Source: JBBSUQ01 sp964389755
GTDB taxonomy: Bacteria > Bacteroidota > Bacteroidia > Flavobacteriales_D > Crocinitomicaceae
Length of the DNA: 64,000 bases
Direction: 5' to 3'
NCBI GenBank assembly: GCA_964389755.1
Contig: CAYMEW010000022.1
Location: 10,835-74,834, forward strand
Position numbers and translations under genes: made by a program. Below, one piece after another: positions 18,344-26,803 of the stretch; within the stretch, counting starts at the first letter, position 1; each line of letters opens with the position of its first letter. The notes below the pieces were generated by a model. The model was not told the DNA's origin. It saw only the letters and a list, made by a program, of their open reading frames with translations, and ran no database searches.

Positions 18344-19753
18344 ATGAAAAGGATTTTATGCATTGATGACGATCCGGATATCTGCCTGCTGCTAAGTCGC
18401 TACCTGGGCAAAAACGGTTACGAGGTCGAAACGGCTTTTAATGGTCTGAACGGACTAAAAAAGATCGAAACGGAAAAGATCGATCTGGTCCTTTGCGATT
18501 TCCGGCTCCCGGATAAAGAAGGTCTGGATATGATCCGCGCGATTAAAGATATTCGTCCACAACTACCGATCATTGTTATAACCGGCTATTCGGACGTAAA
18601 GATCGCTGTTAAAGCTATTAAATACGGCGCTTTTGAATACGTCATCAAACCGATCCATCCGGAAGAAATCCTCATTACAATCAAGGCAGCGCTCGAAAGT
18701 GCGAAATCAGCCGCAGAGCCTCAAAATGTCACTGAAAAGAGCGAACGATCCGAAAAAGTAAAAAGCGAAACGAAACCCGTACTTACGGACGACCTGACTC
18801 CGGTGAAAGGAAGCAGTCCTTCCGCCAAGCAACTTTACCAGCTTGTAAACCTGGTGGCTCCCACCGATATGACGGTGCTGATCCTCGGAGAAAGCGGTAC
18901 GGGTAAAGAAGTGATGGCCAAAACCATTCACCAGCTCAGCAAACGAAAAAATGAACCTTTCGTAGCAGTGGACTGTGGAGCTTTGCCCAGAGAACTCGCG
19001 GCCAGCGAACTTTTCGGTCATAAAAAAGGATCATTTACCGGGGCAATCAACGACAAGGTGGGACATTTCGAGTCGGCTAACGGCGGTACACTTTTCCTCG
19101 ATGAGATCGGAAACCTCAGTTATGAGAACCAGGTCAAGCTGTTACGCGTACTCCAGGAGCGCAAGGTCAAACGCATCGGGGACACCAAAGACATTCCGTT
19201 GGATGTGCGGATAATCGTAGCAACCAATGAAGACCTCAAAAAAGCCGTAAAAGAAGGTAATTTCAGGGAAGACATTTTCTTCCGGATCAACGAATTTAAA
19301 ATTGAACTTCCTTCTTTAAAAGAGCGAAAGGGCGACCTGAGCGATTTTGCGGGCCACTTCCTGGAACTGTCAAACCGCGAACTCGATCGCGACATCCAGG
19401 GATTCTCGGACGATGTCATTTCACGCTTCCGCGATTACTACTGGCCCGGAAACCTGCGCGAGATGAAAAACGTAATTAAACGCGCTGCATTGCTGAGTAA
19501 CGGGAAACAGATCGAACTGTCGGACCTTCCGGATGAGATCGTTCATCCTTCCTTCTTCCAGGAACAGGAAACCGAGGGTGACCAGCCAATAACAGATCTG
19601 AAGTCCGTCGCCGAGCAGGCCGAACGCAAAGCAATTTTGTCGATCCTTGCGAAAACGGGTTATAACAAGAGCAAGACCGCCGAAATTCTGAAAGTAGACC
19701 GTAAAACGCTTTACAATAAGATCACGGCTTACGGCATCGATCTCAACTCCTGA
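18344..19753 (+). CDS. Sigma-54-dependent response regulator (NtrC family)
   Basis: A 469-residue bacterial enhancer-binding protein. The receiver has phospho-acceptor Asp52 (LVLCDFRLPD) and ITGYSD. The central AAA+ domain has Walker A GESGTGKE (from 182), the sigma-54 loop GSFTGA (from 229; the usual form is GAFTGA) and Walker B FLDE (Asp253). The C-terminal Fis-type HTH covers about 425-465 (ILAKTGYNKSKTAEILKVDR). It activates RNA polymerase with sigma-54 at -24/-12 promoters. No cognate sensor kinase is adjacent, so it is an orphan here. Its targets cannot be inferred. Confidence 0.93.
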   Translation: MKRILCIDDDPDICLLLSRYLGKNGYEVETAFNGLNGLKKIETEKIDLVLCDFRLPDKEGLDMIRAIKDIRPQLPIIVITGYSDVKIAVKAIKYGAFEYVIKPIHPEEILITIKAALESAKSAAEPQNVTEKSERSEKVKSETKPVLTDDLTPVKGSSPSAKQLYQLVNLVAPTDMTVLILGESGTGKEVMAKTIHQLSKRKNEPFVAVDCGALPRELAASELFGHKKGSFTGAINDKVGHFESANGGTLFLDEIGNLSYENQVKLLRVLQERKVKRIGDTKDIPLDVRIIVATNEDLKKAVKEGNFREDIFFRINEFKIELPSLKERKGDLSDFAGHFLELSNRELDRDIQGFSDDVISRFRDYYWPGNLREMKNVIKRAALLSNGKQIELSDLPDEIVHPSFFQEQETEGDQPITDLKSVAEQAERKAILSILAKTGYNKSKTAEILKVDRKTLYNKITAYGIDLNS

Positions 19754-19784
19754 CGCAAGAAGAATACTAAATTGTGGAATTTAT

Positions 19785-19815
19785 TGCCCAGCCTTTCGGT
19801 TCGGGCATTTTTTTT
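19785..19815 (+). terminator. Weak Rho-independent terminator
   Basis: A 5-bp stem TGCCC (19785-19789) / GGGCA (19803-19807) is followed by eight T (19808-19815). The stem is short, but the T tract and its position 32 bp after the regulator stop support it. Confidence 0.5.
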
Positions 19816-19887
19816 GCGCCTAAAACGGCTTTTTCCGCTTTGGCAGGATAATGGCTAGGACTTGCTGAAAAAACAGAATAACAGAAT

Positions 19888-20271
19888 ATGAAAAGAGCAG
19901 GTATTTCCGTCGGTATCATCGGAGCCATATTGTTTACCGTGTTCGCATTCAATAAAGCGGAACGAATTTCGGCCGGAAGCCTGGGTGAATGGCAGGTGCA
20001 CAAAGCTTACCTCAATGAACGCAATGTAAGAACGGACTTTCGTCATTTTTCGCTGCGCTTTCCCGGCTCTTCACTCTGCATGGCCAATCTCGATTTCACA
20101 CTGCACGGGAATCACTATGAAATGCATGCGTTTTCCGCTTACACATCTGAGAGCGACACCGTCCGCTTTTACTCCGATCGCACACAACTTGACTTTAAAT
20201 TCGTCCGTTCCGGAGACAAATTGATTCTCAATGATCCCCAACAGGGCTTGTACCTCGAACTTCGACAATAA
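19888..20271 (+). CDS. Hypothetical exported or membrane-anchored small protein
   Basis: A 127-residue protein with an N-terminal hydrophobic segment (GISVGIIGAILFTVFAF) that could be a signal anchor. It is followed by about 100 residues of alternating strands (LDFTLHGNHYEMHAF, TQLDFKFVRSGDKLILND) resembling a small lipocalin-like beta sheet. No diagnostic motif is present, so no family is assigned. It is flanked by terminators on both sides and is probably monocistronic. Confidence 0.6.
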   Translation: MKRAGISVGIIGAILFTVFAFNKAERISAGSLGEWQVHKAYLNERNVRTDFRHFSLRFPGSSLCMANLDFTLHGNHYEMHAFSAYTSESDTVRFYSDRTQLDFKFVRSGDKLILNDPQQGLYLELRQ

Positions 20272-20304
20272 GCCTCCCGAAATAACTGAACGAAAGATCA
20301 TAAA

Positions 20305-20340
20305 AAAACCCGGGGCCATCATGTGACGGCCCCGGGTTTT
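20305..20340. terminator. Bidirectional Rho-independent terminator
   Basis: A 13-bp perfect stem AAAACCCGGGGCC (20305-20317) / GGCCCCGGGTTTT (20328-20340) has a 10-nt loop, with A and T tracts on both sides. It separates the convergent genes ending at 20271 (+) and 20368 (-) and should work both ways. Confidence 0.93.
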
Positions 20341-20367
20341 TATTTTGCAAATGAATAGGGAATGTTC

Positions 20368-20850
20368 TTATCGGATTGCGAAGCGAATAGCGAACGATGC
20401 ACCGAAGTACAGGGATGTGTACGGTAACACACGCAGTGTTGGTCCGACATCCAGTGCGAAATTCAGCGGAACGGTCGGGATGGTGTATTCAAGCCCGACA
20501 ACGGCGTCAGCTCCGAGGAAAAAGTCTCCGTTATACACCCGGTCATGATAATAGCGATCGAAGTAATAGTGATCCCATGCTCCGAGATCGCCACCTACAC
20601 CCCAGTACCAATCGAGCCCTTCAGCACCGGCGATCGACTGGTTGCGCTCGTAAAGCAATTGTAACCAGAAGGCATTGCGCCCGATTCCGAGGTTTCCTTC
20701 AATGGCAGACTGACCTGCAAAGAAATGTTTAACACTCAGTGCGCCCCATCCCGGGAATGCACCTTTAAAACCGATCGCAGTATTGTATTCCTGTGCGTTT
20801 GAATAGATACAGGATACGGCCAATAATAATGTAACAAGTACTTTTTTCAT
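20368..20850 (-). CDS. Small outer-membrane beta-barrel protein, hypothetical
   Basis: A 160-residue protein with a signal peptide (MKKVLVTLLLAVSCIYSNAQ). The strands are rich in Tyr/Trp/Gly (for example ALDVGPTLRVLPYTSLYFGA) and the final aromatic-poor strand SFAIRFAIR. It looks like an eight-stranded outer-membrane barrel. A cluster of Tyr, Asp and His (DHYYFDRYYHDRVYNGDFF) in the middle probably forms a surface loop. The -7-like element on the minus strand is TATCTTAG. Function is unknown. Confidence 0.68.
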   Translation of the reverse strand: MKKVLVTLLLAVSCIYSNAQEYNTAIGFKGAFPGWGALSVKHFFAGQSAIEGNLGIGRNAFWLQLLYERNQSIAGAEGLDWYWGVGGDLGAWDHYYFDRYYHDRVYNGDFFLGADAVVGLEYTIPTVPLNFALDVGPTLRVLPYTSLYFGASFAIRFAIR

Positions 20851-20884
20851 AGTTTGGAGATTTTAATAACGCTAAGATAAGCGA

Positions 20885-23458
20885 TCATAATTTTCCCGCC
20901 ACTGTGAAGGCTTTTCTTTTAACATAAGTTAACCCGTCGTCCAGGTTATAAACCTCAAATACACCTACATACACACCAATACCGGCCTTCGACTGGTCGT
21001 TGGTAAGGCCATTCCAGGTGAAAGAGCCCTTCGTTCCGAGTAGTTCGGATTGCATTAACCTGATCACTTCCCGTCCCTGGTCATCGTAAATCGTGAAGGT
21101 TCCGACCGAGGAAGGTGCTGCCAATTGGTAATTGATCTGCAGGACATCCTGGTATCCGTCGTTATCGGGCGATATCACATCGGAAGAGTACGAAAAATCA
21201 CCGTTTTGAATCGCCGGATAGAATTGCGAATTTTTTGTTCCTGGCGTGCCGAAGGCCACAGATTCCGCAGCCGTGTGCCAGTTCGAACCGTCGTTGGACA
21301 TCCCGGCCGGATCCAGGCGTTCGAGTGCCTTGCCGTCCGTATCGTCGAGAAGCTGGAAATGCCAGTCGGATGTGTAATCCACACGATCGAGCATTTCGTT
21401 ATTGAACAGGATGATCACCGTCCCTTCATCGTTCGCATAGGTCGGTAGCGACGCAATCTCGTAACAGTTGGCAGCTACCGCCATCGGGTAATTGGCGAGT
21501 ACGCTGTTCAGATCAGTCGTGATAAGCATGTACGAATTAGCGTGCAGCAAGAGGTTTTCCGGGATCTGCTTGATCGAAGAGATCGTGTCATTATCAAAGT
21601 TTGCAATCTGCAGCCCATTCAGATTGATCGTTTTATCCGAATTATTGTAAAGTTCAATGTAATCCGAAGCTCCCGTTAACGGATCGGAAAGAATCTCGTT
21701 AATCACAATATCACCCGTTGCGGGTTCCTCCGGCAATGTAAAAGCGCGCACGGCGCCCAGCGGATTCTGCCAGCAATCTTTCGCGTTAGTGAGTGTCAGC
21801 GTGTACTCCTGGCTCGGAACGAAATTCTCCATGAATGCGACCGTAAATTCCTGCGGATACTGATTCGTAACGTAGCGGTCCTGTTCCGTGAACGGCGGAC
21901 TTACCACGCTGATCCCTGCGTTCATGAGGGAAAGGGAATCCATCGGTTCGTCAAACACAAGTGTCAGGAAGTTCGGAGCTAAAGCAATGAGTTCCACAAG
22001 TGACGGCGAATCCGTGTCCGGCGTCAGATCATTCACGCTGTTCTCAACTCCCGGTGTTCCGCCGGAAGCAGCCGTACTCGCCCGCCAGTTGTCTTTTCCC
22101 GGGCAGGGATCGGCCGGATTGATGCGCTCAATGGTATATCCGCCGTCATTTCTATCCGGATCATTGTACCATTCGTCGGTGTAACTGATCTTATCAATGA
22201 CATTTCCGGAAGCATCTTTCAACACAATGTCGTCACCCGAATTATTGAGCGACGGAAAAGAAGTTACCGCACTGCTTCCGGGATATTCCGTCGTCGAAGA
22301 CGTTGCGCACAGTACGCGGTATTCCCCCGGTGCGAGCGTTCCAGCGCTAATGGTACCATCAGCCGACGCGTCACCGATCTTCCAGTCGGTCAGGTCAAAA
22401 TACTTGGTACTGTTATTAAAGACTTCAATGAATTCCAGTTCCGGAAGCCCCACAACCGGCGAAGGGTCGCAGAAAAACTCATTAATGAGCACATCCCCCG
22501 GCAGCGGCACCTCCGGCACTAAATACGTAAAGGCCGCGGACTGTAAAGTGCTGTCATTTCCGGACAGATCCGCAATATTTGACACGCTTAAAGTATAGTT
22601 TGTCCCATTTGTCAACGAATTAGCCGTAGTAAGGTGAACGAGTGCATTATTAGCCGCATCCAGCGTGACTGAAGCGATCGGTACCGCAGGTGACAGGACG
22701 TAGTTTGAAATCGATTCAGCGGGCGCCTGCGCCAGGGCTTCATTGAAAAGTACATCAACTGCTGTTGCGGAGGTGGCTGTTGCTGCCAGTAATACCGGTG
22801 CTGCCACGTCGAGTATTTCGTTGCCCGCATATACATTATCGAGGTAAAATTTCGTAGCATTCGAAGCTGTATATACGCACAGGTATCCGGTGTGTGTGCC
22901 GAACGTGGCGGCATCCGTTCCGGAGTTTACAAAGCTGAAGTTATCTCCCGCCGCCGGATCTACATAGAGCGACCAAAGGCCGGAATTATCTCGCACCACG
23001 CGAATAGAAAGTGTAAAAGACGATGCGATCTGTCCTGACGAACCGGCAAAAATTTCCGTCTGGCTTCCACCTACCGATTTGATCAGGCGAATGGCGTCTC
23101 CGGATCCGGCTTCACCGAGTTGCAGGAAAAAACCATCCGGATCGGAGGTCAGGTCCGCGGAAGCGGCCGAAAGATAAATCCGTCCAAAATTACTTCCCGA
23201 CGGCGAAAAAGTTTGCTTCACATAAAATCGCCACTCTTTATCGTTTAAATCAGTTAAATTATGCGGTAAAGATAGGTAAGAGTCTCCCGCAACCGATGCG
23301 TTCAGTTGCAGTTGTCCGGAAGCATTTACAATGAATTCGCTATCGTTCCCACTCCAGGCAGGAGCATTGATAAAATCACCGTCGGAAAAATCATCAGAGA
23401 TCTGGGTACGCGCGGACAGGGTTATTAATAAGCTGAAAATGCAGTAGAAGTATTTCAT
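20885..23458 (-). CDS. Secreted multidomain protein with two lamin-tail domains
   Basis: An 857-residue exported protein with a signal peptide (about 1-18). A concanavalin/LamG-like N-terminal domain (about 20-215) is followed by an Ig-like domain (about 216-310). The first lamin-tail domain opens with GDVLINEFFCDPS and has the FIEVFNNS strand. A second Ig-like domain follows, then a second lamin-tail domain (GDIVINEILSDP, DYIELYNNS). The C-terminus is FlgD/gliding-type (VISPDNDGYQDVLQINYQL) and probably directs T9SS export, although it is not a textbook type A domain. Such proteins are common extracellular or nuclease-associated proteins of Bacteroidota; no enzyme domain is visible here. A -7-like TATCTTTA lies at 23482-23489 (minus). 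Confidence 0.82.
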   Translation of the reverse strand: MKYFYCIFSLLITLSARTQISDDFSDGDFINAPAWSGNDSEFIVNASGQLQLNASVAGDSYLSLPHNLTDLNDKEWRFYVKQTFSPSGSNFGRIYLSAASADLTSDPDGFFLQLGEAGSGDAIRLIKSVGGSQTEIFAGSSGQIASSFTLSIRVVRDNSGLWSLYVDPAAGDNFSFVNSGTDAATFGTHTGYLCVYTASNATKFYLDNVYAGNEILDVAAPVLLAATATSATAVDVLFNEALAQAPAESISNYVLSPAVPIASVTLDAANNALVHLTTANSLTNGTNYTLSVSNIADLSGNDSTLQSAAFTYLVPEVPLPGDVLINEFFCDPSPVVGLPELEFIEVFNNSTKYFDLTDWKIGDASADGTISAGTLAPGEYRVLCATSSTTEYPGSSAVTSFPSLNNSGDDIVLKDASGNVIDKISYTDEWYNDPDRNDGGYTIERINPADPCPGKDNWRASTAASGGTPGVENSVNDLTPDTDSPSLVELIALAPNFLTLVFDEPMDSLSLMNAGISVVSPPFTEQDRYVTNQYPQEFTVAFMENFVPSQEYTLTLTNAKDCWQNPLGAVRAFTLPEEPATGDIVINEILSDPLTGASDYIELYNNSDKTINLNGLQIANFDNDTISSIKQIPENLLLHANSYMLITTDLNSVLANYPMAVAANCYEIASLPTYANDEGTVIILFNNEMLDRVDYTSDWHFQLLDDTDGKALERLDPAGMSNDGSNWHTAAESVAFGTPGTKNSQFYPAIQNGDFSYSSDVISPDNDGYQDVLQINYQLAAPSSVGTFTIYDDQGREVIRLMQSELLGTKGSFTWNGLTNDQSKAGIGVYVGVFEVYNLDDGLTYVKRKAFTVAGKL

Positions 23459-23608
23459 GAAAGATTAGTTTCAGAATGTTTAAAGATAATCATTTCAATG
23501 CTTTCGCCGAATTTTTGCATTGAAGCGTTAAATATTAATCGTTTTCTAACCGTTCTGCGAATTCCGAAATATGTAATTTTACGTCAGTATCTTAAAAAAA
23601 TCGGAAGC

Positions 23609-24595
23609 ATGAAAGTAGCAGTAGTCGGCGCGACGGGTATGGTAGGCAATGTGATGTTGCAGGTCCTCAAAGAAATGAATTTCCCTGTAACGGAACTCAT
23701 ACCGGTAGCTTCTGAAAAGACGATCGGAACAAGCCTTGCATTCAACGGGAAAGATTACAAAGTTGTCGGTCTGGCACAGGCAGTCAGTTTGCGCCCGGAC
23801 ATCGCGCTTTTTTCCGCCGGCGGATCCGTTTCGCTGGAATGGGCACCACGTTTTGCAGACGCCGGAACAACCGTGATCGACAATTCTTCCGCATGGCGCA
23901 TGGATCCGGATAAAAAACTTGTGATCCCGGAAATTAACGGGAACGTGCTTACCAAGGAAGACCGGATCATTGCGAATCCGAACTGCAGCACAATCCAGTT
24001 ACTGATGGTGCTTGCCCCGCTTCACCGCATTTACTCGATCGATCGCGTACTGGTCTCGACCTATCAGTCCATTACCGGAACCGGTGTGAAGGCCGTGCAG
24101 CAAATGGAAAACGAGCGCCAGGGAATTTCCGGGGAAATGGCCTATGCTTACCCGATCGATAAGAATTGCATCCCGCAATGTGACGACTTCCTGGAAAACG
24201 GCTACACGAAGGAAGAGATGAAGCTTACGAATGAAACGAAAAAAATTCTCGATCCGGAGATCCGGGTGAGTGCAACTGCGGTTCGTGTACCCGTGGTGGG
24301 CGGGCATTCGGAGGCCGTGAACATCACGTTTAAAAATGAATTCGACCTGAAGGAAGTACGCGAGATCTTAGCACGTACGCCGGGAGTGGTTTTACAGGAC
24401 GATCCGACGAAGAAAGAATACCCGATGCCCAAATACGCAGAGGGGAAAAATGATGTGTTTGTCGGACGCATTCGCCGGGATGAAAGCTTGCCGAAAAGCC
24501 TCAACCTGTGGATCGTGGCTGACAACCTGCGCAAAGGGGCGGCTACGAATACCGTTCAGATTGCAGAGTACTTACTGGAACACAAACTGCATTAA
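23609..24595 (+). CDS. asd: Aspartate-semialdehyde dehydrogenase
   Basis: A 328-residue enzyme that makes L-aspartate-4-semialdehyde from aspartyl phosphate with NADPH, the branch point to Lys/diaminopimelate, Met and Thr. The Rossmann motif VGATGMVGNVM opens the protein. Catalytic Cys126 lies in NPNCSTIQ and the catalytic His in VVGGHSEAVNI. I used ATG 23609 rather than an in-frame codon 111 bp upstream, because homology begins at KVAVVGATG. It is divergent from the lamin-tail gene and convergent with the SUFU gene 2 bp downstream. Confidence 0.96.
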   Translation: MKVAVVGATGMVGNVMLQVLKEMNFPVTELIPVASEKTIGTSLAFNGKDYKVVGLAQAVSLRPDIALFSAGGSVSLEWAPRFADAGTTVIDNSSAWRMDPDKKLVIPEINGNVLTKEDRIIANPNCSTIQLLMVLAPLHRIYSIDRVLVSTYQSITGTGVKAVQQMENERQGISGEMAYAYPIDKNCIPQCDDFLENGYTKEEMKLTNETKKILDPEIRVSATAVRVPVVGGHSEAVNITFKNEFDLKEVREILARTPGVVLQDDPTKKEYPMPKYAEGKNDVFVGRIRRDESLPKSLNLWIVADNLRKGAATNTVQIAEYLLEHKLH

Positions 24596-24597
24596 GC

Positions 24598-25218
24598 CTA
24601 GCGGTTCCAACGCCAGTTGCTTCGCAGCACGCTTTTTCGGTAGTCGTCCAGTTTTTCATCCACTTCGCGACCAACGAGTTTTTTCAGGAGTTTCAGCGTC
24701 CCTTTTCCCTGCTTGTAATCCATTTCATCCTCAAAGATTGGAATGATGGCCAGGAAATGCACGATGCGTCCGTCCGGCAACTCGATTTTCCGGAGCGCTT
24801 CTTCGAGCAGTATCGGCCGGGTCAGAAAGAAATGATTTTCGCGCATTGTTTCAGAAAGCGAAGCCATTTCCGCACCGCAGGCCATCGTGTGACCGTGTCC
24901 GAACCAGGTTTGTTTTTCCCGTACATACACTGCCAGTCGCTCGATCCAGGGATAGATCCAGTTCATCTGCGGATTGTCGTGATCGTTGGGATCCCAGTAA
25001 CTTGGCAGGCAAAAGTAAAGTTCGACATGCGCCTCTTCTTCCAGGTTTTCGGGAACCTGCATTTTATAGTCTGAAAGACCGTTTGTTACAAGGATCGTGA
25101 CCGGCGTGCGCACATTGCGTATTTCGACCAGTAAAAGATCCTGTGTTCCGGTATGCTCTGCTTTTCGCACCTGTTCGTGGCCGAAACGCGCTTCGAGTGC
25201 CTGCTGTATTGGCGTCAT
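24598..25218 (-). CDS. Suppressor-of-fused (SUFU) domain protein
   Basis: A 206-residue cytoplasmic protein. The pattern LPSYWDPNDHDNPQMNWIYP followed by WFGHGHTM and FLAIIPIFEDEMDYKQGKG is that of bacterial SUFU-domain proteins. In metazoa the SUFU domain binds GLI factors. In bacteria such proteins are often immunity or SMI1-like protein-binding modules of toxin systems, but no toxin gene is adjacent. The start at 25216-25218 (MTPIQQALEARFG) is preferred over an upstream frame extension that would overlap the terminator at 25264-25288. Confidence 0.82.
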   Translation of the reverse strand: MTPIQQALEARFGHEQVRKAEHTGTQDLLLVEIRNVRTPVTILVTNGLSDYKMQVPENLEEEAHVELYFCLPSYWDPNDHDNPQMNWIYPWIERLAVYVREKQTWFGHGHTMACGAEMASLSETMRENHFFLTRPILLEEALRKIELPDGRIVHFLAIIPIFEDEMDYKQGKGTLKLLKKLVGREVDEKLDDYRKSVLRSNWRWNR

Positions 25219-25263
25219 GCTGCAAAAATAAACAACAAATCCCGGGAAGCAATGTAAAAAGAA

Positions 25264-25288
25264 AGGCCCGTTGCAAAGCAACGGGCCT
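25264..25288 (-). terminator. Rho-independent terminator of the DUF2911 gene
   Basis: An 11-bp perfect stem AGGCCCGTTGC (25264-25274) / GCAACGGGCCT (25278-25288) has a 3-nt loop. On the minus strand it is followed by TTCTTTTTAC. Confidence 0.88.
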
Positions 25289-25307
25289 CCCATAACTGCC
25301 GGTATTT

Positions 25308-26153
25308 TTATTTACTCCATTCTTCAATGGATTTTCGGTTCATCTCGATGTAATCGCGATTTCCTGCCTTTTCGGCTTTTTGCATGGAAATTTTTGCCGA
25401 TTCAATTGCTCCTTTTTTATCTCCGTTTTCAGCCTGGATCAAAGATTTTAAACGGTAATAGTAAAACGGTGCATCCTGTTGCATCTTGATCGATGTGTTG
25501 ATCCATTCGAGCGCTTTACCGAGGTCTTTTTTCTCTTCGTAATAATAACGTGCTGCCGCGTAATAATCTACAGCTGCCGGACCGGCCATGGTGCGTTCGA
25601 TACTCTGCATGGTCTTCATTTCCGTCAGGAATTTCATCGGAACAGCCACGCGTACCTGGTCCCATGCAAAAACGAGGTCTGCAGAGGAACTTGTCAGGTT
25701 TTCAAACGAAATGGTGAAGGATTCCGTAACGGCCGGGGTCTTCATCACCGAAGCAGATGTTTTGAGCGCCACTTTGGAGTCGTCCCATTTATCCGGATTT
25801 CCCCAGTTATCCGTTTGCGTGTAAAAGTACACTTCCCAGCTTTTTTCCATGGGTTTGGTGTACACGGCATACGTTCCGGCATGCAGGGTGTCTTTCCCGA
25901 TCACGAGATCGTCACTGGTCATAAAAAGGGTGTTCTGATTGGCTCCCGTACGCCAAACCTGGTTATAAGGAACGAGGTCACCGAAGATCGTACGTCCGCG
26001 TTTCCCGGGACGGGAGTAAGAAACCTCCAGGTTCGTGAGCCCCACGGTTTGTTCCACGTTTGCAGAAGGACTCGCCTGGGGTGTTTTGATCTGCCCGAAA
26101 GCAGAGGTGCTGATCGCAGCCAGCAGGATTACTGGTATTTTTCCGAATTTCAT
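25308..26153 (-). CDS. DUF2911 domain-containing exported protein
   Basis: A 281-residue protein with a signal peptide (KFGKIPVILLAAISTSAFGQ). The DUF2911 domain shows its hallmark YSRPGKRGRTIFGDLVPYN, then VWRTGANQNT and LHAGTYAVYTKP. A helical TPR-like C-terminal part (about 195-281, YYAARYYYEEKKDLGKALEW) follows. The family is widespread in Bacteroidota and of unknown function. I chose ATG at 26151-26153, which opens the signal peptide. Confidence 0.88.
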   Translation of the reverse strand: MKFGKIPVILLAAISTSAFGQIKTPQASPSANVEQTVGLTNLEVSYSRPGKRGRTIFGDLVPYNQVWRTGANQNTLFMTSDDLVIGKDTLHAGTYAVYTKPMEKSWEVYFYTQTDNWGNPDKWDDSKVALKTSASVMKTPAVTESFTISFENLTSSSADLVFAWDQVRVAVPMKFLTEMKTMQSIERTMAGPAAVDYYAAARYYYEEKKDLGKALEWINTSIKMQQDAPFYYYRLKSLIQAENGDKKGAIESAKISMQKAEKAGNRDYIEMNRKSIEEWSK

Positions 26154-26215
26154 AGAAGTATTTTTGCTTAAAAGTAAGCAAATAAAGTGCACGGGCGTTT
26201 CCCAGCTATCGCGTA

Positions 26216-26683
26216 TCAGAGGATTTCTAACAGGGCGTTCCAGAACCTTTCGGAGGATACAATGCAGCCCTGTTCCAGCATTTTATGTAATTCTGCTTCG
26301 CGCCCTTCGGTATATGGCTTTGAACTCCTGAATGCTTTGAGTTCGGCGGCCTTTTCTGATAGCGCCTCATGAATTTTATGCGCATCCGAAAGATCCGCAT
26401 GACTGCCGGCGATACGCTGCAGACTGATCACTTCAACCTGTTCGGGCGCGAAGTGAAACACCATGCACGAGTCCTCACTCCGGAATTCAAGAAACTTAAT
26501 TTTTTCATACACTTTTTGCAGAACCGAATCGGAGAATATCCCCACAAGCTCGCGCGCTTTTTCCGGTGCCTTTTGATTCATCAGTTCCCAGGCTTCATTC
26601 GTAACGTCATTCATAATCAGGAAGTGCTTCAGATCTTCCTCAAAATGGATCAGTTCTTCGTCGCTTAAAAAACGGTATTTCAT
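26216..26683 (-). CDS. DUF6495-like small acidic cytoplasmic protein
   Basis: A 155-residue protein beginning MKYRFLSDEELIHFEEDLKH. It is mostly helical and acidic, with the strand pair SCMVFHFAPEQVEVISL in the middle. The layout resembles the Flavobacteriia family DUF6495; this assignment is from memory and moderate. It carries no signal peptide or catalytic motif. ATG at 26681-26683 was chosen because an exact -7 box (TATCTTTG, 26705-26712 minus) lies 21 nt upstream. It is divergent from dxr. Confidence 0.68.
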   Translation of the reverse strand: MKYRFLSDEELIHFEEDLKHFLIMNDVTNEAWELMNQKAPEKARELVGIFSDSVLQKVYEKIKFLEFRSEDSCMVFHFAPEQVEVISLQRIAGSHADLSDAHKIHEALSEKAAELKAFRSSKPYTEGREAELHKMLEQGCIVSSERFWNALLEIL

Positions 26684-26704
26684 AGTTGTTTTTCGTATTG
26701 CTTG

Positions 26705-26712
26705 CAAAGATA
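26705..26712 (-). promoter_or_regulatory. -7 promoter element of the DUF6495-like gene
   Basis: Read on the minus strand the sequence is TATCTTTG, an exact match to TAnnTTTG, 21 nt upstream of the start codon. No clear -33 TTTG is seen at the usual spacing. Confidence 0.5.
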
Positions 26713-26768
26713 TGGCTTTAAATAACGTGAATTTCGGGCTGAAAAGGACGCTTGTAACCTGAAAGAAA

Positions 26769-26776
26769 TACCTTTG
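26769..26776 (+). promoter_or_regulatory. -7 promoter element of dxr
   Basis: TACCTTTG is an exact match to TAnnTTTG. It supports transcription starting near 26780-26784 and hence the GTG start at 26804 for dxr. Start codons inside or just behind the box would be too early. Confidence 0.6.
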
Positions 26777-26803
26777 TATGGATCCGCTTTCAAAATACAA
26801 CGC

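Noticed and set aside
23498..23608. Longer N-terminus for aspartate-semialdehyde dehydrogenase
   Set aside because: The extra 37 residues have no family similarity and precede the Rossmann motif, which normally starts at the N-terminus. ATG 23609 is preferred.
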